From: an uncultured Dyadobacter sp.
GTDB lineage: Bacteria > Bacteroidota > Bacteroidia > Cytophagales > Spirosomataceae
DNA: 9,475 nucleotides
Assembly (NCBI GenBank): GCA_946481035.1
Contig: CAMLNK010000082.1
Coordinates: forward strand, 1-9,475
Direction of reading: 5' to 3'
The position numbers and the translations under genes are program-made. Under the pieces are notes generated by a model. That model had not been told where the DNA came from and ran no database searches. It was given only the letters and a program-made list of their open reading frames with translations. Positions 1 through 6,081 of this stretch are shown here, piece by piece (position 1 is the stretch's first letter; every line of letters starts with the position of its first letter).

Positions 1-1010
1 GCATTCAATCGTTGTTTCAGATTTTCTTCGTTAAACTGCGCGCTGATCATGCAGTTGGAAAGCATTTCAGGCTGGTACACAATGCTGATCCCATATGCCT
101 TTGCCAACGCATCGAACGCTTCGGCGACGGGTCTGTCGTCGAACACCTGGTCTTTCAGCACCGCCGATTCGGCCAGCAGCACCGGATTGGCCGTAACGGC
201 CTTTTCCAGCTTGTTGTCTTTGCGGTTATAAACCACCTGCTGGTTCGGGTTCAGGATCACACCGGCTGGTTTGGTCCCTTGTGAAGCCTCATATTCTTTC
301 TTGGCATAAACCGACACACGACCGGTTTTAACGGCCACCATTTCGGTATTATCACCGGCAAATGCCTTGATGCGGAAGCTCGTGCCGAGTACTTTGGTCA
401 CCGTTCCGTTGGTGTAAACCAGAAAGGGTTGCTCGGGATTTTTGGCAACGTCGAAAAACGCCTCGCCCGTGAGGTACACGCGGCGCTCACCGGTGGCAAA
501 TTGCCGCGGATACCGGATGCTGCTGCCTTTCGCCAGCGTAGCCACGCTGTTGTCGCTCAGGAGCACAGTCATTTCCACTTCCGTAGCATTGGTTTTGACC
601 AGCATTTCACTTTCCAGCGTAATTTCCCGCGCATTCCCGGACGGCGCTATCGTATTATGGGAAGTGTAGTAAAGCCAGCTCAGGCCGCCGGTAAGCAGCA
701 GCACGGCCGCCGCCCGCCATGCCGCGCGCTGGTAGAAAGGCACACGGCCTTCTGCTTTCCGCTCTTCGGCCATGCGGGTAATCTCGGCGATTTCGTGCCG
801 CAGCATTTCGTCCGAAAGATCATCTTTGTAGATGTCGTGCACCGCAAGCACGAGCTCCCGTGCACGCGCCGCGACGCCCGCACGGTCGGCATTTTGTTGC
901 AGCCATTGCTGCCAGTAACGGTCGAGTTCCGGTGTGGGCGCCATCACCCAGCGGCGGAACGATTCGTCCGTCGCCAGTTCCTCCACGGTAAATATTCGGT
1001 GTAAGCTCAT
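1..1010 (-). CDS. FecR-family anti-sigma factor, 3' end cut off by the window edge
   Basis: This inner-membrane anti-sigma protein should hold an ECF sigma factor until a TonB receptor signals. The reading frame opens at ATG 1010-1008 (MSLHRIFTVEEL) and is still open at base 1, so 336 residues are visible. Residues 1-95 are the cytoplasmic sigma-binding part, with the WxxW-like run YWQQWLQQN at 32-40. One membrane segment lies at about 97-115. The FecR domain covers about 130-237, including RYPRQFATGERRVYLTGEAF and the VLGTSFRI motif at 207-214. A DUF4974/STN-like C-terminal region begins near 288 (VFDDRPVAEAFDALAKAYGI). Family members are usually about 330-390 residues, so only a short tail should be missing. 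The sigma gene lies upstream on the same strand, but 348 bases away, wider than usual for this pair. The next gene beyond the edge is probably a TonB receptor (inference). Confidence 0.93.
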   Translation of the reverse strand, partial: MSLHRIFTVEELATDESFRRWVMAPTPELDRYWQQWLQQNADRAGVAARARELVLAVHDIYKDDLSDEMLRHEIAEITRMAEERKAEGRVPFYQRAAWRAAAVLLLTGGLSWLYYTSHNTIAPSGNAREITLESEMLVKTNATEVEMTVLLSDNSVATLAKGSSIRYPRQFATGERRVYLTGEAFFDVAKNPEQPFLVYTNGTVTKVLGTSFRIKAFAGDNTEMVAVKTGRVSVYAKKEYEASQGTKPAGVILNPNQQVVYNRKDNKLEKAVTANPVLLAESAVLKDQVFDDRPVAEAFDALAKAYGISIVYQPEMLSNCMISAQFNEENLKQRLN

Positions 1011-1120
1011 CGGCAAAACAAAAACGTACGGTTCAGAGCATTTGCAGGCTCTTTAAAATGGTATGTCTGTTTTGAATACCGTGATAACCAAAAAAGTCAA
1101 AAAAAATTTTGAAAAGTTAT

Positions 1121-1170
1121 AAAGGGGAGGAAAGGAGGACGGAGGAAGGGGAGGAAGGAGGATGGAGAAA
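1121..1170. repeat. Purine tract, arm 1 of an imperfect long inverted repeat
   Basis: Fifty bases are all A or G on the plus strand except C1140 and T1163. The tract repeats GGAGG and GGAAGG units. The stretch GAGGAAAGGA at 1127-1136 is the exact reverse complement of 1328-1337, and GGAAAGGAGG at 1129-1138 is the exact reverse complement of 1317-1326. The rest pairs imperfectly in several registers. On the minus-strand transcript this becomes a C/U-rich fecR leader containing CCUCCUUUCC, which resembles the anti-Shine-Dalgarno end of 16S rRNA. Confidence 0.7.
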
Positions 1171-1260
1171 TGGGTTAAATGGTTATTGTGTTTAAAAAGT
1201 ATTATATGTATAATTAGGCTGAAATGGCTTATTTGTTTTTAAAGGTATTGCACGCAAAGA

Positions 1261-1318
1261 ATCGCGTAGCGATGTAATATTGGTAGCATTTGGATATCCG
1301 GGGCATCGTTACATGCCC
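1261..1318. repeat. REP-like two-hairpin intergenic element
   Basis: Two perfect dyads flank a spacer. ATCGC-GTA-GCGAT is at 1261-1273 and GGGCAT-CGTTAC-ATGCCC is at 1301-1318. Between them, right after the first hairpin, is AATATTGGTAGCA (minus strand TGCTACCAATATT). From memory, a hairpin next to CTACCAATATT is a recurring intergenic repeat pattern in Bacteroidota genomes; that recollection was not checked. Only one copy is visible in this window. No transposase is adjacent, so a passive or trans-mobilised element would be the expectation. Confidence 0.45.
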
Positions 1319-1356
1319 TCCTTTCCTTCCTTTCCTCTCTTCCCCCCTTTTCTCCC
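1316..1356. repeat. Pyrimidine tract, arm 2 of the imperfect inverted repeat
   Basis: Forty-one consecutive bases are C or T on the plus strand. The tract begins three bases beyond the sigma stop codon as seen on the minus strand. In the sigma transcript it is a G/A run containing GGAAAGGAGG, a near-perfect Shine-Dalgarno sequence that is not placed in front of any real gene. It is partly complementary to the tract at 1121-1170. Such mirror-like purine/pyrimidine runs can adopt triplex DNA or form a long RNA stem. Confidence 0.7.
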
Positions 1357-1358
1357 AC

Positions 1359-1967
1359 CTATGATAACAATACCACCAGCAACCAAAAAAACTCCGCAGG
1401 CGCCCAGATTTCCTTGATCTCTTTCAATGTACGATAGAGCAGGTTGGAGACGCTTTGGCGGCCGAGGCCCATAATGCTGGCGATGTCTTCGTTGTCGAGG
1501 TTTTGGTAGAAGCGGAGGTAGATGATCTCCTGCTGGCGTTTGGAGAGCAGGGAAATGATGCGTTTGAGATGGCCATTCCGGAAGCGGATGTGCTCGGCTT
1601 CGATGATGTTGGTTTCGATGGACGGGTCCGATGGGTCGGTGTCAAAAATGGCTACCTGCGACTCATGGAAGCGTTTGAGACGGATGCTTTCCTTGATGAG
1701 CTTGTGGCGGAGCGCTTTGAGCAGGTAGGATTTGACAAATGCGGTTTCGGAGAGAAAATTGCGGCGCTCCCAGAGTTCGAGGTAGAGCTCCTGAATGGAG
1801 TCGCGGATGAAATCGGGGTCGGAAGAAAACTTGGTAGCATAGTTGTACAGCGCCCGGTAATGCGTCTGGGCAAGTTGCCCGAGCGCCTCCGCGTCGCCGG
1901 CCTTGAACCGTTGCCAGAGCCTGATATTCAGCTCGCTGGCATTTGATATGTTTTCGTCCTGATTCAA
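1359..1967 (-). CDS. ECF-type RNA polymerase sigma factor (sigma-70 family)
   Basis: This 202-residue protein should direct RNA polymerase to a small regulon and be controlled by the FecR protein encoded downstream. Region 2 spans about residues 18-90, with ALYNYATKFSSDPDFIRDSIQELYLELWERR, the usual core-binding and -10 recognition helix pattern. Region 4 spans about 132-187, with LLSKRQQEIIYLRFYQNLDNEDIASIMGL and the helix-turn-helix ending RQSVSNLLYRTLKEIK. The start is TTG 1967-1965. An in-frame TAA lies 36 to 38 bases upstream, with no ATG or GTG between, and the next in-frame Met lies deep in region 4. An AAGGA sits only one base before the TTG, too close to act normally. The last ten residues (FFWLLVVLLS) are strongly hydrophobic, a tail I recall in other Bacteroidota ECF sigmas. 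The exact N-terminus is uncertain. Confidence 0.92.
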   Translation of the reverse strand: MNQDENISNASELNIRLWQRFKAGDAEALGQLAQTHYRALYNYATKFSSDPDFIRDSIQELYLELWERRNFLSETAFVKSYLLKALRHKLIKESIRLKRFHESQVAIFDTDPSDPSIETNIIEAEHIRFRNGHLKRIISLLSKRQQEIIYLRFYQNLDNEDIASIMGLGRQSVSNLLYRTLKEIKEIWAPAEFFWLLVVLLS

Positions 1968-2089
1968 ATCCTTAATGTAACGGCAATGTTGTATTAAATC
2001 AATGAATTATACCAACCAAAGCGGCTGATAGGGGCATTCTCCTTGTGAAATGGCAGTAATTATTCGGTTTAGGAAATGCCGGGGGAATC
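1968..2089. other. Short region upstream of the sigma gene
   Basis: It holds the sigma 5' leader. On the minus strand a TTTG at 2022-2019 could be a -33 box, but no good TAnnTTTG follows at the right distance. A TATAATTC sequence at 2011-2004 is the only other promoter-like string. No promoter can be assigned with confidence. Confidence 0.3.
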
Positions 2090-2115
2090 AAAAAGGGGCG
2101 GCGAAATACCGCCCC
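2090..2115 (-). terminator. Rho-independent terminator after the propeller-azurin gene
   Basis: On the minus strand the stem GGGGCGG (2115-2109) pairs perfectly with CCGCCCC (2101-2095) around the seven-base loop TATTTCG, and is followed directly by TTTTT (2094-2090). It starts 36 bases past the TAA at 2153-2151. This is a textbook intrinsic terminator that ends the two-gene operon and insulates the sigma gene. Confidence 0.9.
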
Positions 2116-2131
2116 CTTGGGAAGTCAGTCT

Positions 2132-2144
2132 GCGCCAATGGCGC
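2132..2144. repeat. Small perfect hairpin between stop codon and terminator
   Basis: GCGCC-AAT-GGCGC lies 7 bases past the stop of the propeller gene and upstream of the main terminator hairpin. There is no T-run after it on either strand, so it is more likely to be a transcript-end stabilising or accessory stem than a second terminator. Confidence 0.4.
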
Positions 2145-2150
2145 TGCGGA

Positions 2151-4166
2151 TTATTTAACTACTTTCAATTTTCCCTGCATCAGCGAATAATGGCCAGGGA
2201 AGGTGCAAACATACTGGTAAGTACCGGCCTGCTTTGGCGCTACGAAATAGATCGCTTCCGATTTCTCGGGCTCCACAATGTTGGTATGGAAAAGCACATC
2301 GTTCGTTTTAGGCACGTAGTTCAGTTCCGATCCTTTCAAACCCAGGTTCAAACCTGCTTCACCCACCGCATTGGCTGCTCCGGGTTTGGTAATCACGAGG
2401 TTATGCAGCATATCGTCGTTGTTGTTGAACACGACTTTGATTTTGCTGCCCGCTTTCACCTGGATTTCCGAAATATCGAATTTCAAACCCGGTACTGTCC
2501 CGATGGTCACCACCTGGTCGGGGCCGTTGGTCCAGCTGGCGGGCATATCGGTCACGCGTTTGGCCGACGAAGCGGTATTGGCGGCTGTTTCGGTAGTGGC
2601 CGAGCCGGATGCAGTTGCTCCATGCGCGCTGTGGTCCATCGCGGCGGGAGCTTTCACGGTGGTTGTGAACTGGGATGCATTGGCGGCCTGTCCGCCTGCG
2701 ATCTCATTCAGCGTGTAATAGCCGGTCGAATGCAGCAGATTATTGCCGTCCGCCGATTTTACGCCTTCGGCCTTGATTTCGTGAATATAACCTTTGCGCA
2801 ACGAGGCCGGATCAACAACGAGGCGTACGCGAAGACCGTCTTCCGAAACGATAATACCTTTCAGAGGCACTTCCTGCGTATTGATGATCGGGCTGCCGTA
2901 GGTGCGATGGTAGCGGTAGGTGAAGCTGTTCATTTTATACGCTTCCTGGGCAGCAGCGGCTTCTTTGTCGACAGGGCTGGTGAATGTGATTTCGAAACCA
3001 TCAGGTGTGGAGCGGACAGTCTTCATTTCGAACGGCATTTTACCGGTCCACACGAGTCTTTGAATACCAAATTCTTCCTTACCGGTCGCCGACCATCCGC
3101 GGCTTGTTTGGCCTACGAACATCGAGCCGTCCAGACCCCATTCAAGCCGGAGGATACCCGACATGAAACCTTCGCGGAACGGGAAAACGGTTCCCTGCCA
3201 CACGCCATTCACTTTTTCAAGATCCACGCGGGTGATAATGCTGTGCCCCTGGTCGCCCACGAACATTTGTCCTGTAAAGGGCCCGAATGCGCCGTTGGTG
3301 ACGTCTTCTTTGAAATCAGAAGTGGAAATACCCACCAAAGTATGCGGGAACCACACAGCCGGTGGTTTCAGGCCCGGCACTTTCTTGGCTACGTCGTAAA
3401 GCGGCTCGCCGGTGCTGGGAACGTCTTCCGGAGTCAGTTTTACCGGCGATCCTTCCTCTTTGCTCCAACGCAAACCGGCAGGGTTACCCGCAAAATCGCC
3501 TTTTTCAAGGTGGGTCATACGGCCCGAACCAACCCAGTCGCCCTGGTTTTCCGTATAGAAAATATCGCCTTTATAAGATCCGAAGCCGGAAGGGGAGCGC
3601 AAGCCGGTCGCCCAGGGGGTAAGTTTGCCGTCCTGGCCGAGTTTCAGCATCCATCCGCGCCATTTCGATTGGCTCGCGCCGCGGCCAACCCAGTCGAGGT
3701 TGAGGGTTACGAGCATTTCACCGTTCGGCATCGGTACCGGGCCGTAGGAGTACTGGTGGTAGTTGCCCGACAACGGCCAGCGTGAGAATGAGTCGTAAAC
3801 ATCTGCCACACCGTCGTTATTGGTGTCTTCGAGGCGGGTAACCTCGCCGCGCTGCGACACGAGGAAATCCTTGCCGCGATAGTACAAGCCCAGCGGCTCA
3901 TGCAGGCCGGATGCGAAGCGGTGGAACGAAGGCTTGCCGTCGCCTTTCAGGTAGGGGTTGCCGATCATCCAAACCTCACCGCGGCGGGTGGACGTAGCCA
4001 GGCGGCCGTCGGGCAGTACCTGCATACCGCCGATTTCCATTTTGATGTTTTCAGGAATGGGAATGGTGATAATGCGGTAGTAATCGTCGATTTTATTAGG
4101 CTTGGACTGTGCGAATGCACTGGCACAGCCGGCGGTAATCAGGGTAGTTAAAAGAATATTTTTCAT
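2151..4166 (-). CDS. Secreted beta-propeller (TIGR02604/DUF7133-like) with Ig-like and C-terminal azurin-type copper domain
   Basis: This is a 671-residue exported protein. Residues 1-20 are a signal peptide (MKNILLTTLITAGCASAFAQ) with an AxA cleavage site before Q20; Cys14 does not make a convincing lipobox. Residues about 28-375 are a beta-propeller resembling the putative membrane-bound dehydrogenase and glucose/sorbosone dehydrogenase families. It shows LPDGRLATSTRRGEVW (51-66) and a calcium-loop-like DTNNDGVAD (114-122). Residues about 378-488 look Ig-like and end in YYTLNEI. Residues 505-541 are an Ala/Ser/Thr linker containing MDHSAH (510-515). Residues about 550-671 are a cupredoxin domain with His588 (MLHNLV), Cys654, His659 and Met663. 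The C-x4-H-x3-M spacing is that of azurin. There is no CxxCH haem motif. It is the second gene of an operon. Copper binding and electron transfer are strongly implied; dehydrogenase activity and substrate are inference. Confidence 0.9.
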   Translation of the reverse strand: MKNILLTTLITAGCASAFAQSKPNKIDDYYRIITIPIPENIKMEIGGMQVLPDGRLATSTRRGEVWMIGNPYLKGDGKPSFHRFASGLHEPLGLYYRGKDFLVSQRGEVTRLEDTNNDGVADVYDSFSRWPLSGNYHQYSYGPVPMPNGEMLVTLNLDWVGRGASQSKWRGWMLKLGQDGKLTPWATGLRSPSGFGSYKGDIFYTENQGDWVGSGRMTHLEKGDFAGNPAGLRWSKEEGSPVKLTPEDVPSTGEPLYDVAKKVPGLKPPAVWFPHTLVGISTSDFKEDVTNGAFGPFTGQMFVGDQGHSIITRVDLEKVNGVWQGTVFPFREGFMSGILRLEWGLDGSMFVGQTSRGWSATGKEEFGIQRLVWTGKMPFEMKTVRSTPDGFEITFTSPVDKEAAAAQEAYKMNSFTYRYHRTYGSPIINTQEVPLKGIIVSEDGLRVRLVVDPASLRKGYIHEIKAEGVKSADGNNLLHSTGYYTLNEIAGGQAANASQFTTTVKAPAAMDHSAHGATASGSATTETAANTASSAKRVTDMPASWTNGPDQVVTIGTVPGLKFDISEIQVKAGSKIKVVFNNNDDMLHNLVITKPGAANAVGEAGLNLGLKGSELNYVPKTNDVLFHTNIVEPEKSEAIYFVAPKQAGTYQYVCTFPGHYSLMQGKLKVVK

Positions 4167-4191
4167 CGATACAAATCAGATAATGAGGTTT

Positions 4192-5919
4192 TTACCAAAA
4201 CAGTGAATAGCTGGTCGCATTGGAAACGGGAAGGATGAGCTCCTTCACTTCGCCAGCCGGCCGTACCACCGCTTTGGCTTTTTTATCAACCTGCACAAAA
4301 AAGCGGTCGTCGATCTGGTAAAGACCTTTCTCTATTTCAGTGATCTGCTTGCCGCTTGCGAGCAGCGAATACAGTGCACCTGCGGGCGTGCCGTCCACGC
4401 GGAAAGTGCGCGAGAGGCTGTTGCCGCCGGAAACCAACTCGTCGCTCACCGTGGCCGAGCCGATCGCATAACGGAAAACCGGGTAGCCTTTCTGATCGAT
4501 TTTGTAACCCAGGAAATTGATATTGGAAGAGTCGGGCCATGCTGCGTTGGCATTGTCGAGAACCGCCACGCTGCTGCGGCCGGAAACGTGTACTTTCAAA
4601 CCCGCCGGGAAAAGCAATTGCGGCTCGCCGCGCTCGTACCACATTTCGGTCACGTCGGCGAACTGTCCGCGCCAGGCCTGTACCAATGCGCCACGGTTCA
4701 GATCGACGGTGTAATTCCAGCCGTCGGGGCTTCCCACCGAAATACAATGCGTGCGCTTCGATTTCTCACCTTCCAGCTGAATGAACGAGCGCACCATTTC
4801 GGGGCGCATCTCGGGCGTTACGCTGATGTAAGGCTTTGGCTCAGGCTCGGGAAGCGAGGAGAGTGAATGCAGGTCGTAAGGGCGCACACCCGATTTCTCC
4901 ACGCGCAGCCCCAGTGCGGGCTGGCGCCACGGGAAACGCGAGTAGTAGATTTTGAACTTATGTTTGCCCTGGGTCAGGTTAATAGCACCTGTGTGCGTTT
5001 CCTGCGAGGTAGCTTCGCCGGACGATACCACGCTTTTACCGTCTATGTCGACCGAAAGAACAGGACCGGAGTAGATGGTCGTGAAAATGTAGTCACCAGC
5101 CTCGGTTACGTCGATGTCGCCTTCGTACACCAGGTGGAATTCACGCATGCCGTTGGTCACTTCCTGCGTCAGCACCGGCGACTGGCCTTCGTGATCGAGC
5201 TTGCTATATTCTTTGGCATCCCATTTGTCGGAATATACCTTATAATTCAGATTACTGATCGACAGCGGTTTGCGGTTAGCAAGGAGCTGGTAACCTACGT
5301 TGCGGAATGCGATGCTGCCTTTGGTCACCTCAAATGCGATGGGCTGGCCGTCTCCCGCGGCCTTTGAATTGGGGAGATAAACTGTTTCGAGCACTGTCAC
5401 GCCATTGAGTGAAAGCGTGTTCAGGCGGGCGGAGTTAGGAATGTGTTGTACGGATGCATCGTACGAAATTTCGAGCGTCTGCCAGAGACCCGCCGACTTG
5501 GCGGCATTCTGGCTCGGAAACTGACCGATATAACCGGAAGTCGACGCGTCCGTTACTTTTTGTTTGCTGCTGTCGGAGATCTTCACTTTCTGTCCCCCCG
5601 GCAGGATGATATTGCCCTCGGCTCCCGGCGCAACATTGAATTCGATGTAAAGCCGGAGGTCGCTTGCTTTCAGTTTGGTAGTCAGGACGGTCCCGGAATT
5701 TCCGATCAGGACGCCATCACCCGCCAGTGTTTTGGGCTTTGCCGTGCCGGAAGGGTGAATGGAAATGCCACCTTGTATCGACCAGTTGGGGGCGGCGCTT
5801 TCAAATGCGCTGAGGTCTTTGAGGGGAAGCGGAGAATAATTTCCCTTCGCTGTCTGGCCCATTACCATCGCCGGACAAGCCAGGAACAGCAGGGAGACTT
5901 TCTGAAACAATTGATGCAT
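4192..5919 (-). CDS. Secreted DUF1080 (3-keto-disaccharide hydrolase-like) and PA14 domain protein
   Basis: This is a 575-residue exported protein. Residues 1-21 are a signal peptide (MHQLFQKVSLLFLACPAMVMG). Residues about 30-212 resemble the concanavalin-like DUF1080/3-keto-disaccharide hydrolase fold: PLPLKDLSAF, GDGVLIGNSGTVLTTK, the strand LRLYIEFNV, GLWQTLEISYD and the closing SIAFRNVGYQLL. Residues about 225-345 look like a PA14 carbohydrate-binding module: YEGDIDVTEAGDYIFTT, LSVDIDGKSVV and GKHKFKIYYS. Residues about 365-575 form a third beta-rich region with GSPDGWNYTVDLNRGAL, AWRGQFADVTEMW and RGEPQLLFPAG, a pattern I associate with DUF6797-like secreted proteins of the PVC group and Bacteroidota. 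The start is ATG 5919-5917. It is the first gene of a bicistronic operon, 25 bases ahead of the propeller-azurin gene. Catalytic residues were not identified, so glycosidase activity is only suggested by family. Confidence 0.85.
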   Translation of the reverse strand: MHQLFQKVSLLFLACPAMVMGQTAKGNYSPLPLKDLSAFESAAPNWSIQGGISIHPSGTAKPKTLAGDGVLIGNSGTVLTTKLKASDLRLYIEFNVAPGAEGNIILPGGQKVKISDSSKQKVTDASTSGYIGQFPSQNAAKSAGLWQTLEISYDASVQHIPNSARLNTLSLNGVTVLETVYLPNSKAAGDGQPIAFEVTKGSIAFRNVGYQLLANRKPLSISNLNYKVYSDKWDAKEYSKLDHEGQSPVLTQEVTNGMREFHLVYEGDIDVTEAGDYIFTTIYSGPVLSVDIDGKSVVSSGEATSQETHTGAINLTQGKHKFKIYYSRFPWRQPALGLRVEKSGVRPYDLHSLSSLPEPEPKPYISVTPEMRPEMVRSFIQLEGEKSKRTHCISVGSPDGWNYTVDLNRGALVQAWRGQFADVTEMWYERGEPQLLFPAGLKVHVSGRSSVAVLDNANAAWPDSSNINFLGYKIDQKGYPVFRYAIGSATVSDELVSGGNSLSRTFRVDGTPAGALYSLLASGKQITEIEKGLYQIDDRFFVQVDKKAKAVVRPAGEVKELILPVSNATSYSLFW

Positions 5920-6025
5920 TGGAATCGATTAAGTGTATTGTTTACAATTAAAAAGCGAAGTTCGGCATTTTTTTACCATTATATCCGGAAATAGTATGAA
6001 TTTTTTGAAGGGGTTTGGGTCATAG
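5920..6025. other. Upstream region of the DUF1080 operon
   Basis: This leader is A/T-rich. On the minus strand TAATTGTA at about 5954-5947 partly resembles a -7 box, but no TTTG is placed at the proper distance before it. The operon promoter should lie in this stretch, because the terminator of the upstream lipoprotein gene ends here, but I cannot place it firmly. Confidence 0.3.
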
Positions 6026-6051
6026 AAAAGGCTGCCTTTAACAAGCAGCCT
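6026..6051 (-). terminator. Intrinsic terminator after the Cys-rich lipoprotein gene
   Basis: On the minus strand AGGCTGC (6051-6045) pairs with GCAGCCT (6035-6029) around a nine-base loop, and is followed by TTTC (6028-6025). It begins about 30 bases past the lipoprotein stop at 6082. The short T-run makes it weaker than the terminator at 2090-2115. Confidence 0.75.
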
Positions 6052-6081
6052 CCGGTATTTTACCCAATCGTTTGAATTACA

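Larger units (their letters stand above)
1011..1358. other. Sigma-fecR spacer without a gene
   Basis: No protein-coding frame is convincing here. The spacer contains an A-rich stretch (1088-1110), a purine tract (1121-1170), an A/T-rich middle (1190-1250), two small perfect hairpins (1261-1273 and 1301-1318) and a pyrimidine tract (1316-1356). In the sense of the sigma and fecR transcript, the purine-rich RNA is made first and the pyrimidine-rich RNA about 150 bases later, so the two could pair. I found no clear -7/-33 promoter for fecR. Read-through from the sigma gene or an unrecognised promoter are both possible. Confidence 0.7.

Noticed and set aside
429..1004. A 191-residue plus-strand open frame
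   Set aside because: It is antisense to the FecR gene, which has clear domains in the opposite frame. The translation has no family resemblance.
1121..1356. CRISPR array or tandem repeat
   Set aside because: The purine and pyrimidine units are simple-sequence and irregular. There are no equal-length repeats with unique spacers.
1455..1946. A 163-residue plus-strand open frame
   Set aside because: It is antisense to the sigma factor gene, whose regions 2 and 4 are unmistakable. Its Glu/Val/Asp-rich sequence mirrors the sigma codons.
2076..3785. A 569-residue open frame on the plus strand
   Set aside because: It lies wholly antisense to the propeller gene plus its terminator. The translation is rich in Arg, His, Phe and Gly with no recognisable domain, and it runs through the terminator hairpin. 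It is a codon-bias shadow.
4107..4166. Lipoprotein signal on the propeller-azurin protein (Cys14)
   Set aside because: The residue at -3 is Thr and the hydrophobic stretch is better explained by cleavage after AFA, so signal peptidase I export is preferred.
4337..4747. A 136-residue minus-strand frame overlapping the DUF1080 gene
   Set aside because: It is an out-of-frame Arg-rich reading of the DUF1080 gene with no start signal or domain.
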